Part shown: positions 25,029 to 37,908 of the stretch, piece after piece
How positions within the stretch are numbered: the first letter of the stretch is position 1
How the letters are laid out: every line of letters starts with the position of its first letter
DNA from: Hemibagrus wyckioides
Taxonomy: Eukaryota > Chordata > Actinopteri > Siluriformes > Bagridae
Assembly (NCBI RefSeq): GCF_019097595.1
Contig: NC_080714.1
Coordinates: forward strand, 7,425,259-7,489,258
Direction: 5' to 3'
DNA length: 64,000 nucleotides
Position numbers and translations under genes: made by a program
The notes under the pieces: model-generated
Told to the model about the DNA's origin: nothing
What the model saw: only the letters and a program-made list of their open reading frames with translations
Databases searched by the model: none

Positions 25029-25054
25029 TGCGTGTGTGTGTGTGTGTGTGTGTG
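25029..25054. repeat. (GT)n microsatellite
   Basis: About 13 GT units just before direct-repeat copy 2. Confidence 0.95.
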
Positions 25055-25072
25055 CATGTGAGTCTCGCTCTT

Positions 25073-25329
25073 GTTGTAGTGTTATGTGTTGAGGTGATCG
25101 ATGACTCGGCTTGCTCATGGGTACCGGGACTATATCACAGAGCATCCCACAGGTCTGAAGTATTTTTATAGCTCAGCGCTGTTGAATTCTCAAACATTAC
25201 GGGTCAGAAGATGTTGAGTAATTGTCTATAATTGCAGCTCTGACAATAGCACCAGCTGCAGCACAAATCGCAGGTTTTGTAGTAGCTTCTGCTTCTACTA
25301 TGTTACCGTTTCTATAGCGACGACTCACT
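25073..25329 (+). repeat. Direct repeat of about 255 bp, copy 2
   Basis: Second copy of the unit at 23647-23898, same orientation, about 1.4 kb away. Differences are scattered substitutions and small indels. Confidence 0.85.
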
Positions 25330-25908
25330 CTCGTATGGTGGACCCTCCATCTAGTCTACGTGTTAATTAATTTGTTAATTATTAACAAGTTTAAAACATC
25401 CTCTGATTTACCAACAGCTTTTACAGCGATCTAATCTATCTAATTGTTGATGTAAGGAGCCATTTAGATGACGTTTACAGGATATTTTCTCTTCATGAGT
25501 TTATAAAAGTTTATAAAACTGTTTACAGTTGCTTTGAGGTAAGTGATAACATGAACTCTAAACAGGAACCGTTTTGCTTATGGTCAACAGAATTAAATGG
25601 ATAAAAATGGCTCAAATTTATAAAAATGTAATTACTGGCCAATTGGTGTAGTGTACGAGGAATATAGTACTTCAGAATGTGCTGATAATGAAAACAATTT
25701 TTATTTAACATGGTAGCAGCAATCTCACAGCCTGCCTCAGATTTTATTTTAAGGGAGAAATTAAAATTTAAAATACAGGATTCCTGTCCTGAATTTCTAT
25801 ATTTCCGTAAAGCTGCTTTCTGATGATGTGACCATTTAAATACAATACATATAAATATAATATAATAAATAAATATAATAAATATTTGATCAGAAATATA
25901 AATAAAAA

Positions 25909-25914
<6 letters not shown>

Positions 25915-25950
<36 letters not shown>
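25915..25950. repeat. (AT)n microsatellite
   Basis: About 17 AT units. Confidence 0.95.
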
Positions 25951-25951
<1 letters not shown>

Positions 25952-26558
25952 AAATATTTTGCTATAATATGGTAAGTTGCCATGTTTTATGTATTACATA
26001 CTCAGTTTTCAAGTCTTGCAGTAATGCGTATCAGAGAGAAGAAGGTTTTTCAGTCTACGGTTTTTGTTCGATTGTTCGACCAAAATTCTAAATATGAACA
26101 TTAACGTACAGCCATCACTCAGGAAGTACAGTGTATTAGAGATACCGACTGCTTTATAACAAGCGTAGCTCTCCTGAACAGAAGCGCTTGAAACGGTTAG
26201 TGTCATTTTTTTTGCTCCTTCACCAGCTCCACTGTCACCATCTCACACTCCATGCTTCACATCAAGGTTCCCACGGCAACAGCGGCAGGTGCTTTTATTT
26301 TCTCTTTGGGTCTTGTCTCCATCCTGTTCTCAGTGTTTCATTATGTAGATTGTTCTTACAGGTCTTTTGTTTTCCCTGATTAGTTTGTTCATGTAACTTT
26401 ATTCCACTGTCTGGTTGCAAAATTCTTGTCATGCATTAAGCCTAAAAAACTAGGCAATATTTTCCCTGCGTGCCTTCAGAAAAATATTATTTCCTGGTTT
26501 TAAAACCTGCTAAATGCCTGCTTGCCTAGTCTGCCTTATACTGACCCCCTGCTTTGGA

Positions 26559-26563
<5 letters not shown>

Positions 26564-26589
<26 letters not shown>

Positions 26590-26590
26590 G
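26564..26590. repeat. (TTC)n microsatellite
   Basis: About nine TTC units. Confidence 0.95.
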
Positions 26591-27249
26591 TACCTGTAAA
26601 TTCTTTGGTAAAAAAATAATATATCACCAGCCAAAATATTGAATATACAGTAAATGTTATATGATGTTATGTGAAGATCAGTTATGACATCATGTTAGCA
26701 AACTCAGTGTGTGTTCTCTATATTGCTAGCATCCAGGGTCATTCCTCTTCCTGTTTATGACTAATAGCATCCAGGCTGCTCAATCTAACATTCATACCTG
26801 TGTCTCATTTATCACATTGGCATAAAAATGTCATGACCTCTTTGTCACACCAGCTGGCACTAAATGATTTCTACTGGTGACTCAAATCAGCTTCCATCCT
26901 GTTGCATGGAAAATGATGAAATACAGAGCGAATGTAGAAATACCCCCTCCGAATGGGGGTCTAATAATTAAAAAAAAAAAAAAGTTAAATTGTGAATACA
27001 TTATAGAATAAGCAATTACGGATCGCAAAGTTAAACCCTATAGTCAAAAATGGTGTTGTGCTGCTGTACTACTTGTGCTCTGAGTCGCCTGGGATAAGAC
27101 ACCAGGTTCCCTTAGACCCTTTGTGGGATTAGCGCTACAGAAAATGGACAGATGGATGGAGGGTCAGTCAATAATTCATAAAACTCTGTGTCTATTCCGC
27201 CATAACCGTCACAGCAGGGCCTCAGAAAGAGTATGTGATTTCCTGGATT

Positions 27250-27309
27250 TTTATTTTAATTAATTAATTATTTTTATTATTTTATTTATTTTATATATTT
27301 TATTTATAT

Positions 27310-27349
<40 letters not shown>

Positions 27350-27350
27350 T
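27250..27350. repeat. (TTTA)n tetranucleotide block
   Basis: TTAA/TTTA-type units grading into a clean TTTA run at 27303-27348. Confidence 0.92.
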
Positions 27351-27359
27351 CCACCTAAA

Positions 27360-27625
27360 AAATCAAGTTATTTCTATTTAAAAGTCTTCAGTCTATAAGT
27401 TATTTCTATTTAGACTATCCATCTAAAAAAGAAGAGTTTCTATTTAGAAGTTAGTTCTATTTATAATATTAATATAAAAATTCTAGTTATTTCTATTTAA
27501 AGGCCACTTCTATTTAAAATATCTTTTAAATAAACACTAGTTATTTCTATTTAAAAGTCTTCTATTTGGAAGTTACTTCTACTTAGAATGTCAATATTTT
27601 AAAAAAAATTCTATTTAGAAGATTT
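27360..27625. repeat. Degenerate tandem repeat, TTATTTCTATTTA-type units
   Basis: Roughly ten imperfect units with cores such as AGTTATTTCTATTTAAAAGT, TATTTAGAAGTTA and TTCTATTTAGAAG, with spacers of variable length. It directly follows the TTTA run and may have grown from it. Confidence 0.75.
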
Positions 27626-27846
27626 CTAATCCTAAACATTTTTGCGTGCTCTTGTGTTTCTAGCACCATCCCATCTGCAGTGTAACTCTCTCTTCGGTAC
27701 TATAGCTGGGGAGTTTTACTATTCTGACAGGTTGTGTTTAAAAACAAACACAAGCCGTGTCGAATGTATTCAGCGAAGAGAAAATGTAATTATAGGATTC
27801 TCCTCGATGCTGTGTAATTATAACATTATAGTGTAATGTATAACAC

Positions 27847-27905
27847 TGTATTATGTAACAGCTATAATATTATGTAACAGCTATAATATTATGTAACAGC
27901 TATAA
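27847..27905. repeat. Three tandem copies of a 19-mer
   Basis: The unit GTAACAGCTATAATATTAT is repeated about three times with perfect copies, the last truncated. Confidence 0.9.
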
Positions 27906-28099
27906 GAATGTAATTAAGCCATTATCACTGTATCCTCTTATTGTACTACGATGTTTCTGGAAAAAAATGACAATGGACGTGACATCTAAAGATATTAGTA
28001 TTTGTAAAACCAGACGAGGTTAAAGTTAGTTCAGAGAGTTAGGATTTAATATTGAAGTCAGAAACTGCAGAAAATGGTGCATAATATAGTGTACTGTCT

Positions 28100-28375
28100 G
28101 TGTGTGTGTGTGTGTGTCTGACTCTGTGTGTGTGTCTGTCTGTCTGTGTGTGTTTGTGTGTCTGTCTGACTCTGTGTGTGTGTATGTGTCTGTCTGTCTG
28201 TCTGTGTGTGTTTGTGTGTCTGTCTGACTCTGTGTGTGTGTCTGTCTGTCTGTGTGTGTTTGTGTGTCTGTCTGACTCTGTGTGTGTGTCTGTCTGTCTG
28301 ACTGTGTGTCTGCCTGTCCGTGTGTGTATGTGTGTGTGTATATGTGTGTGTGTCTGCCTGTGTGTGTGTGTGCAT
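28100..28375. repeat. GT/GTCT higher-order satellite
   Basis: A higher-order unit of roughly 50-57 bp (GTGTGTTTGTGTGTCTGTCT then GACTCTGTGTGTGTG then GTCTGTCTGTCTG) repeats about four times. Cysteine/valine or histidine/threonine open frames on either strand are artefacts. Confidence 0.9.
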
Positions 28376-28474
28376 ACCAACTAAGCACTGGTCTCTCTCC
28401 ATCCATTCACAGGTCAACACTAATTTCCCTTTTCGCTGACATGACTACAATCAGACTATCAGCCGAACACAAAC

Positions 28475-28500
28475 ATGTGTGTGTGTGTGTGTGTGTGTGA
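28475..28500. repeat. (GT)n microsatellite
   Basis: About 12 GT units. Confidence 0.95.
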
Positions 28501-28828
28501 GAGTGCGTGTGTGTTCAGAATAATAATAGAAAAGTAATTATAGTGAAATGCACACAGGGGAATCAGGCACACACCAACCACTGCAGCCTCACACACACAC
28601 ACACACACACAAATAGCATAATCTTAGATTCAGAGCAGTGATGGATTGCTCTAATTAAGGCTGATATTCATCAACTAGTGCAGGCTTTCTTGCTATCGCT
28701 CTAGCTCTAGATATGTGGCTTTATCTGCACTGGATGTTAATTCGCACAGATGCGCAGAGTCTTCCCCTCTCACCGATAACAATCTGACTGCCAAAGCCAC
28801 TGTAAATTTACCCAACAAATCATTTTCA

Positions 28829-28831
<3 letters not shown>

Positions 28832-28864
<33 letters not shown>
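28832..28864. repeat. (CT)n microsatellite
   Basis: About 15 CT units. Confidence 0.95.
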
Positions 28865-28867
<3 letters not shown>

Positions 28868-30169
28868 ACAGTGTCTCACACATACACAAAACCAGCTCCT
28901 GATTGCATCAATGTCTTGAATAGCGAGCTAGCTAGGCAATAACATCTATCAGAAAACATTTGTTTGGGTTTGGCTTCATGTAATGGATATGTGCTGCTAG
29001 TGTTTGGCTGATGACACACACATTACGCAGCTAAACAGTGGGTTCTACCAGAAGCTGTCATTAACCCAGCATGTGTATCCTACTACACTCTCTCTAATGG
29101 ATAGGCTTATGGTTTATATTTATTTATAATAAATAAAGTTTATTAAAGCAGAACCAGTGAAGATCACTGAAAAAAATGGTCTGAAAATGGCCCTGGAAAG
29201 TGTAGTCAAACATGATGAGAACTATAAGAACTCATATAAATATAATAGCTTTCTAAGAAGTGAACCATGTGGTTGTGCTTAATGGATCCCACCATTGAGA
29301 ACCCTGGTTTATAAGATACAGTTCATAAACTGTGACATATAGGAATGGATGTTATCGATGAAATGATGATGTAACTGTTTAACTTCTGGTTTGAAAAGGA
29401 AGTTGTTAATGTCCTTCCTCGATTTTTCCTTTCTCAGTCAATATAATATAGCATTGCTATCAACACAGTGAGAGTGAGAAGCATTTGAGTAGCAAAAGCA
29501 CTAGCAAAGCTAATGAAGGGAATTATTCATGATTTCACATCATTTTTTTTTGTGACTGTTGAAGCTTGAAATGTGTAAATTTGCACTGGCTGTTTCTATT
29601 ATTTCTAGTTTTTTAAATCAAACTGTTTAATTTCTCTCTTTAGAAAACTACTTACATTAGTACATCTATATGATAGCTCTACTCATGTACGACCCACAGG
29701 AATTTAAGAGGGCTTTGGTTAAATGAACGCTCAAATCTGTGAAAAATCTCATTTTGAAAAACTGTAATCTCCTCTAATCTCCTCCTATTCTGGAGTTTGT
29801 TTGATTTTGGGTTCATTTCTGTGATCGTGAAATTGCAAAAATCCTGGCTGGGCTGAATACACAAGCTGTAACTCCATTGATAAGCTTGATGTATCTGATA
29901 GTGAAAGTATTCATTTAATCACACTGTCGAAAGGTGCTTCTGATACTTTCTCATAGCAAAAGACAAATGGTGTAACACGTACATATACCAGACAGTGAAG
30001 ATAAATGTGAAACATGCTAGACTACATCACCTAATCTTTCCAACAAATTCATGCAGAAAATGTGTATGACTTAGTGGGACAGCACTAGCCAAAGGAACGT
30101 CCTGCTTGTCCTGAGTGGAACAACAGAGAAGGTTTCAACTTTTGTTGAGAGTTTGAAGCTTTGAATCCC

Positions 30170-30480
30170 AATGATGATTTAGATTCATTTAGCAGACGCT
30201 TTTATCCAAAGCAGTGTACAATTATGCTGAGCAGATGAAGGTTAAGGGTCTTGCTCAAAGCCCCAATAGTGACAGCTTGGCAGTACTCGGTGTTCCCAAG
30301 ATAGGTGCAGTGACCCTGCTCAGGATAAACGGTTACTGAAAATGAATGTTCATTCTAATGCAGTCCCTGGTGCAAAAAAATCCTTTCTAATTGTTTTTGA
30401 CCTCATGACTTCCATTAACAATGAAATCACTTAATAGAAACCATTAGGCCATTTCTAATTAAAAAGAGGTTTTTTTTTCT
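30170..30480 (+). repeat. Dispersed repeat (TTTAGCAGACGC type), left copy
   Basis: It starts with TTTAGCAGACGCTTTTATCC and continues AAGGTTAAGGGTCTTGCTCA to AGAAACCATTAGGCCATTTC. The 34100-34360 segment repeats the same order of blocks in the same orientation. The TTTAGCAGACGC block is a very common fish repeat module. Confidence 0.65.
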
Positions 30481-32334
30481 CTCTCTGCAGTGGCTTCTGT
30501 ACCAAACAATATGTTCCTTGGAGTTTTCTCAATGAAGATTTCTCATTTTCTTTTAACCATGCTTTGCTGGTATTGACCACATTTGCCTGTTTGATATTTG
30601 CCATCTTAGGCATCATAGGCACTTTTCTTCAAGCATTCAGCTACACCATGATAGAACCTGAGAGGCAATTTGAGAAAAAACATGCAGGTGGCTGGCTTTA
30701 CATTTACTCTGCCTGGTTGGTAGCTGTTCTGTGATCAGGGAAACCTGGTGGGTGGGAATTGGCAGGTCACCAAATTGGGGCGAAAATGTGGGGAAAAAAG
30801 TGCTGCTTACAATGCACACTGTAAAACCTGTGCCAAGAAATGCGTTCTCAGTGATGCGCAGATCTAAAATAGGTTTTGCTCCAATTAACACCAACATTGT
30901 CTGGCAGAGAAACATGTCCATAGGGGCTGAGACAGTGAACTTTAAAAAATGGACGCTGCATCTGTAGCCAACACGCTGACTCAGACTAAATAAACATCCA
31001 GTCTCTCAGTGTACAGAAGACTGATACAGTTCTGGTAGCCTATGGAGCTTACTTGCATTACAGAATGTTGTGATGCTACTGAACCCAAACAAGCAAATTG
31101 GGAATTCTTTGTAATTTGATACATCCCTGTTGGGCCAACAGCCATGTCTGAGGTTAGACTTCTTCTGCTCCAGTGACCGAAGATGAGCTGCTGGAATTTC
31201 TGGGTAAGCACCATATATACACAGAGGTCCAGATGTCCCAGGAGTGATGCATAGGGTAGCTGTAGAAAAATCTCATATGCTGTTCACAGCGGTGTAAAAG
31301 AAACTCAGTGACCTTGAATGGTGAGTAAATTAAAAAGAACAATGCCGTTCTTAGGATTTCAGGAGTATGATGAAATTCCCTAGAAAATAATAGACACAAC
31401 CTCGAAGGTAAAGACCTGTATTTAGTGCATGAAAAGCAATACATAAGTCACATCTTTCAGCCTGGATTATACTTGTGTTTAACTAAGCATATGCAAGATG
31501 GCTGCTGTGCAGTTAAAGCAATATTCGGAGCGCCGCAGGTTTATGCTCTTCGAAAATTAATTCAATGCATCTGCATGGTGTGAAACAAATGTAAATAGTG
31601 GAGAAAGTCTAGCACCATGTTGTCTGCAATTGATTATACAAATGAGTATCATGTTTCAATTAAATACTTACATACAAAGGTCTGTTTTGTGTACAGGTCT
31701 GCCAAATGCCATAGACGTAAAAGTAAATGGATCTAGATTTCAATTTGAGATTCATCTCATTAATACTGTATGAAAGCAGTAATGTTTAAAGAGAAACAAA
31801 ATTTGTAAGTGTGTTTAACATTGTTGTACCTAGAAACCTGATAGAGTTGTTTTTGGCTCCAATTGGTTGTTCCAATGTTCCAGGTGTACATAATATACAC
31901 AGGCAAGAACAGGTATGTTACCAATGTTGCTTGACTTTCCCCTGCTTCTGCTTGCAAAGTCATGTATCAATTATAAATCAGGCCTTAGTGCTGCCAGGTA
32001 AAGCCAGGTGACTTCAAGGTGTATGTGTACGGTTCAACAGTTGCCGCTGCCAGTTAACAGAAAAGTTCTACAAAGCCTGTCATGATGACAAGATACCTCA
32101 TGAGGCAACATTTACCCCAGCTCCGAACAATAAGCACCATTTACTTCTCTGAAAATTTTCATCACCCAGGATTCAAGCAGATGCCTCAAAGGATGTTGCA
32201 AGCCTGATGCAAGCTAAACAACCAACTGCTTGTGTATCCGGAGCTTTGTCTGACAGAAGACAAAACTACAACAAATGGAACTCTTCAGACCACAGAGTTG
32301 GTTCTGAAAAGATTGCATCAGCACATGTATGGTG

Positions 32335-32570
32335 TTGGGTATCAATGTGGTGCGGGAAATAGCATTTCTGCCTCACAGCTCCAGGGTCCATGGCTCGATC
32401 CTGAGATAGCCTGTGATCAGTTTTACATGTTATACCCATGCAGGTTTCCTTTGGGTTCTCTGGTCCCTCTCACTTACTGAAAACCTGCCAGCAGATGGAC
32501 TGGAATGCGTGTCTGAAATGCACCCTTGTAATGGACTGGCATCCCATTCAATGAATGAATGACTTCAGAA
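32335..32570 (+). repeat. Dispersed fish repeat (TCACAGCTCCAGGGTCC type)
   Basis: Blocks in order: CTGCCTCACAGCTCCAGGG, GGTTTCCTTTGGGTTCTC, GGACTGGCATCCCATTCA, then ATGAATGAATGA. Related fragments lie at 33860-34020, 40845-40985, 41270-41460 and 49965-50165. Confidence 0.7.
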
Positions 32571-33299
32571 AGTCAGATTCATGTCATCCTGATGATATAC
32601 CCTTGCCAGAAATTTATCAATTGTGGATACTGTGTTCAAGAATAGTTAAGATGTTCTGAATCAATGTTATCTCAGTAAGGAGAAGGTCATACACACTGCA
32701 GTACAGGAACCTGTCTACTGGACAGCATAATGCAAATCTTTGAAAAAAACTAATGCTGAAGGCAACGCAGAGAATACAGAATACAGTCACATTAATTCAT
32801 TAAACACATTATCTATGTTGACGATGGACTAGGAAAGGTGGGCAAGCATATTTTAGGCCGTAATGCTAAGATGGGGGTTCTGAAGTTGGGGCAAACAGAA
32901 TAAGTGCTGGACACAATGACACATTCTGTCATTCACTCAAAATTCAGGTCTGTTTTTATGATGAATGGGATTTCATGTTAAAATTGACACCTTTAAGTTG
33001 TTAAGGACAATTTACACTGTGGAATTCATAATGAACTCAGACAGTACAGGTGTAGTAGCTTCTCATTGGATATGTACTGTAGGGTTGAAACCTTAAACCC
33101 CTGTGAATGTTTGTAGGCTATCAAACAGTGGCAGTTATAAAAGTGACAGAACTGCAGCACTATATAGTTGGTTCCAGAAGTAAACATGACAATGAGTATT
33201 GCATGAAGGGCATACACTGGGTCAAGCCAACTAGGCAATCTTTTTATAACTATAAAGACGTATGACAATGACTGAAAGCTTGAACCACTTGCTTCCAGC

Positions 33300-33660
33300 A
33301 GCTACAGTGCAAAACCTCAAGGAATCAAGTGAATAAGAGATGTTCACCTGCCACCTGCTTTTTTCCAAATAGGAGGGTGAAGGAACATGTGGCAGAACAG
33401 GTCAACAAACCTGTCTGCACAATGTCACCATATTTCATCCAGACATCAGTGGCCCATTCAAGTGCTTTCGCAATGATCTGTAAGTTGATGATGAGCTGAG
33501 CCATGTTACCTTTATCAAACCTGATCTCTGGAGAGGAGTACAGTTGGCACAGTAGTTGGAAACCTGGGCATGTCATACTAGTCAAGTTGCTTGTTACCTG
33601 ACGTGGGCACCAGTACTGGAATTCATCACTTGTTGAAGTTAGCTAGGGAGACTTCCTAGT
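33300..33660 (-). pseudogene. gag-like fragment of a Ty3/gypsy-type retrotransposon
   Basis: The minus strand reads CQLYSSPEIRFDKGNMAQLI and then AKALEWATDVW. This fits the gypsy gag pattern of C.L.F...P..F....K...I..L...AL.WA..VW seen in fish LTR elements. The frame is broken on both sides and I find no clear protease, reverse transcriptase or integrase nearby, nor certain LTRs. It is an old relic; its class is inferred from this one block. Confidence 0.5.
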
Positions 33661-33859
33661 GTTGCAAAGATTTACTGGCCAAGATTTACTGTTGCTGTTC
33701 CCTGACTACACTGCCATGAGCAGAGCGAACTGCTGGAATTGTACTCTATCATGAAGCAGGCATATGAATACTAGAGCAGCATTTCTGGTCCAAATAACAC
33801 CTGGTACAAATAACACCACAAAGATATGATTGATATCTCATATTAACTGTTCTTTGTAA

Positions 33860-34360
33860 GGTAGCTTGGTTGCGCAGCAGGTACCGCAGTGTCCTCGGTT
33901 TAATCCAGAGCTCATGCTACTAGAATTTCACATATTCTCCCCCTGGTCATGTGTGTTTTCCTATCAGTTCCCCAGTTTACTTCCACCCACTAAACATATC
34001 TGTAAATAGGCAACTCGAAATTGAACGTATGAATGTTGCAATGTAACAGAATAGTGGCCCTTTTAGGGTGTATTGCTATTTGTATACCTACATTTGCATG
34101 AACATTTATCCATTTACAGATGCTATAATCCAAAGTGATTTACAATTCAGCTGACAAAATGAAGGTTGAAGATCTTGCTCAAAGGCCTAACAGTGACAGT
34201 TTTTCTGAGGCTTTGCTTGACCCTGATTAGGGTAAACTGCATACAGAAAATTCAGATTCTTTGTAATGTATTTGACCTAATGAATTTCATTAGCAATTAA
34301 ATCATTAGATATGTAATAGAAACAATTAGGCCATTACTGATTGAGTGAGTTTTTATACAC
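33860..34360 (+). repeat. Two dispersed repeats in tandem, right copy of the TTTAGCAGACGC-type family
   Basis: 33860-34020 is a degraded TCACAGCTCC-type repeat. 34100-34360 matches 30170-30480, with AAGGTTGAAGATCTTGCTCA and AGAAACAATTAGGCCATTAC as shared landmarks. Confidence 0.6.
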
Positions 34361-37300
34361 ACTGGACCAAGCAACATGCCAAGTAAAATTTCTCATTTTG
34401 CACATACTGTTATTAATATTTTCTTATATACTTGCTATTATACTTGTTTTCCTAGTATCCTGCTCTGGTACTGCCTATTTTTCTTTAACAAGGGTTGCAG
34501 GAGACAGCGCAAACATTGCTTTGGGACAGCCTTACGAATGATGACTCAGTGGTATGGTGGTAACTATCATAGAGCCATGATTGAGACATTGAGCTAGAAT
34601 ATTATTAAATTTCTCCACTTAGAAGTCGATTTGCAGCAGAAAAATGACTGAATGTTAAAGAGTACCTGCATATGTTCTGGCCCCTGATGTGATGTATGAC
34701 TGTGATTAGTGTGTGGTGTGGTACTGCTCTATTATCTCATTCATGGGTAAAACTGCTATAGGTCATTGCTCTACGTTCGGTGTCAATCATCACTTTCCCA
34801 CCATTTACTATTTCACCTAATCCAGAACCTCATCTACAGATAAATGTCAAGAGGTGGCAAAGCAATCAGAATAATCTCCATCCCAGCAGGAGGAGGACCT
34901 TCAGCCAAAAAGCAGTCTGGCAAAGGCATAATTTGGCATGCTTGAGTGTCAGACAGTTTGAAGTATGTGCTAAAATATGTGTGTACTGCTCACACTCTGC
35001 TCATTGATTTGTAATGTTTATGCTCCTAAATCGTGTGACATTGCTCAGTACAATTCCAGGTTCTTGAAAATCTTGCTTGATGCTCAGTTCCAAAAAATCT
35101 GGAAGACAGCTGATTGCAAGATCTCTACACGGCTCAGTCACGGCATTATTTCTGTCATTTGGCAACTGAAGACAAATACACTTGCCAGAAAGATTCATAG
35201 GGCATCTGATTGAGACTAGAGGTGTGCATTGGAACTGGGATCCCAGGGGATGCAACAGAAAAGATGCACAAGATGGCTTTTTTACTTTCACGCAGGCGCA
35301 CTTGAGTGGTGAGATATGCATTTACAGCTTCATTCATTAATCCATAACAACTGCCTGGTCAGGGTCAGGCTGCCTTAAATTAAGCTATCTGTTTTGGGAT
35401 ATAAAACTATTATATATTCGATTGCTTAAATTGAAAACATCACAGGCAGGTGCAAAGAAAAATAACAAATTCATGAGCAAGACCTAAAAGAACAGATCTC
35501 TATTTGAGATCACATTTGCCCTCAAGTGATGAAGTAGAGGTTGAGGAACTGGCGGACTTTACACAGCATGCTGTCAGTGCTGGTATTTCCAGTCTAGTAT
35601 TGTCCAGTGTTTCTGGGGCATGGTGGGAAGAGATCAATAATAGGGTTAACACCTTACCAATTTCGGCCACACCCAACTGAGGTTTAAATCTGAATACAGA
35701 TGCAGGTACTGACACATACATGGATATACGAAGCGCTAAACAGATGCAGGTAATGGTACTGCACTCATTTACACTCCTAATTTCTAGGTTAATTCTCTAT
35801 ACATTTTTACAGCTTGCCTAGATGTTTGGTTTTTCAGGACACCTTATGGACGTACCCAACATTACAGTATAGTTTAGTTTTTTTTTCTGTGCATGGAAAT
35901 ATTTGGAAGTGTTTGTGATTGCGAATAAAATGTCAAGGACCAAACATGAATCCATTCTGAATAGGCAAGGCACAATAGCTGTGACATTCTGTTAACATGC
36001 TGTAATTGAGTTATTCTACACAACTCTGCGGGTAGGATTTTAGAGAATTTTAGCCTTCAGTTCTAAATGAGCGTTCGATGGCATTTATTGTCTGTTGGCA
36101 AAGACGAAATGATGGCAATACCATGCATGTTGAGAAGCTTTTAAGGGGATCTAACGGCTCTTCTGTGTATTATGATCTCATCTTCTGATGTTAATGTAGT
36201 CTGATAGAGAATAAAAGCGACAACACAGTGACTGTTTTGGCACAGCTTTAGGGAACAAATCCCTAAGCTTGGTGACCAAATTGGTAGCAGCACTGCAGCA
36301 CTGTCCCAATTCCCCATAAAAAAGAGGGAGCGACAGCGAGTCAGATCTAAAAGCCAGTCATCACTGGAGTATGGAGCAAAAGCAAAAGCGTTTTCAGTGC
36401 TTAAAAATAACAAAAGGCAAATAAAATGAGTAAAATCCTATAGGTCATGAGATCAAGAAAGAAACAAAGTAATTGCTGGGTTTTGGCTATATAAGGAAAA
36501 ATTGCTCCTACCAGTACTATTATTAGTATGTCTGATGTCCTGTAATACAGCATTAGATCACTGAAATATTTAAGACCAAGACCGTTTAATTCTCTGCACA
36601 TCAATACATTTGTATTGGGTATTAGAATGAGCGTGATGTTTAATATGAAGATAAAAGGAAGAGAAAGCTTAAGCACTGCAGCACTTCTAGCACAGGCCAG
36701 ATCCAGACAGAGCAGACCTGCAGTGCTCCTCTAAAGCAGAGCAGACCTTGAGATCAGATGAGCACTTGTAAATTCAATAATCAGATCAGGAAAACTAGAA
36801 TTTTTTAATGATTAATGAAGCATGGATATATGTTAATTTAGTACGCAGCATTTGGATTTTTTGTTCCCTAATAAGATTACAGCATACACACATCATTATA
36901 TGCATACACACATCATAGGAATCCTAAAATTTGGCATATAAATATCTTGCAAGAGAAATGAGCTTCATCCACATCAGTTGTTTCCATCTGAACTTCTGCT
37001 TGTCTAGCTCTTATCATCTGTCTCTGCCTATCATCTCCTCATCCCCTGATCATCAGAGCTGCACACAGACAGGTCTCTGCTCCTGCTCTACTGCAGAGGG
37101 TCCGTGAAAGGTCCATGAGCCTGCACTGAAATAAAGCAGTCTGACATCGCTTTCTTTCATCTCACTGAAAAGAAAACTCCTGCATATGAAACAGAGGAAT
37201 TTCGGGAGGAAAACACCTCCAATCCTCAGATACAACACATTCCGCAGCAGATCCACCGCACACACTGCAGCGGAGGCTCGCAGCAACACACACACCTCAG

Positions 37301-37539
37301 TCACCTCAGTATGAAGGGTAGGATTAAAAGAGGGAGATGAGGGGGCAGAGAGAAAGAAGACTGATGCAGGCTGATGAGACTATGCCTGTGTGGGACTTCT
37401 GTCACACATCCATCCATAACGCATCAGGCATGCACTAGACGTGCCGTACTGCCTGTCCTTCCTCAGTCAGAGGCAGAAAACATTATCATTCTCCTCACAG
37501 CAACCTTGCAGTGTGAGCTTGTGCCAAAACTCTCTCACC

Positions 37540-37612
<73 letters not shown>
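37540..37612. repeat. (CT)n(CA)n compound microsatellite
   Basis: CT units followed by CA units with ACATAC interruptions. Long open frames here are artefacts. Confidence 0.95.
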
Positions 37613-37613
<1 letters not shown>

Positions 37614-37865
37614 TCATTACTTTCCCATACCTCATTTAATATTTCACTGTCACCCTGGTTACTTCATGCACACACACATACCCGCTTACTGTACAGGTAC
37701 CAGGTCACACACAAGCACACTGGACAGGTATCAGGAACAGCGTCACACACACACACTCGCACATTTGCAGGTATGACTGCAGGATACGCATTTGTGTCAA
37801 GCTTTATTAAATACCAAACCGCCTTCTCAGGACAGGTCAGTTGTTTCACGAGAGCTCTCTCTCTC

Positions 37866-37892
37866 ACACATACACACACACACACACACACA
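37866..37892. repeat. (CA)n microsatellite 17 bp inside the exon 1b donor
   Basis: On the transcript this is a UG-rich stretch very near the 5' splice site of exon 1b. Confidence 0.9.
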
Positions 37893-37908
37893 TGCAGTTG
37901 CCACTTAC

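Larger units (their letters stand above)
25330..30160. other. Intron 1 block rich in simple sequence
   Basis: Contains (AT)n at 25915-25950, (TTC)n at 26564-26590, a fragment of a common dispersed repeat near 27075-27165, TTTA-based repeats to 27625, a three-copy 19-mer near 27847-27905, and GT/GTCT satellites at 28100-28375. I see no exon. Confidence 0.6.
34370..37900. other. Intron 1 block near exon 1b
   Basis: AT-rich sequence with several open frames of 60-100 codons on both strands. None resembles a known protein or has convincing splice sites. It closes with CT/CA tracts at 37540-37612 and a CA tract at 37866-37892 just inside the exon 1b donor. Confidence 0.5.
5051..37908 (-). other. 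slc12a5: slc12a5 intron 1 (about 32.9 kb)
   Basis: GT-AG intron between exon 1b and exon 2. It carries the RE1 site at 15813-15833, a full-length dead Tc1 element at 19997-21234, a MITE at 13273-13467, many microsatellites and a retrotransposon relic near 33300. I see no other convincing exon. Open frames here follow simple repeats or transposons. Confidence 0.85.

Noticed and set aside
28026..28420. Overlapping HT- and CV-rich frames on both strands
   Set aside because: Artefacts of the GT/GTCT satellite.
35001..35721. Open frames of 73-106 codons on the minus strand
   Set aside because: No family resemblance, no repeat of codon bias, no splice sites; in AT-rich intronic DNA such lengths occur by chance.
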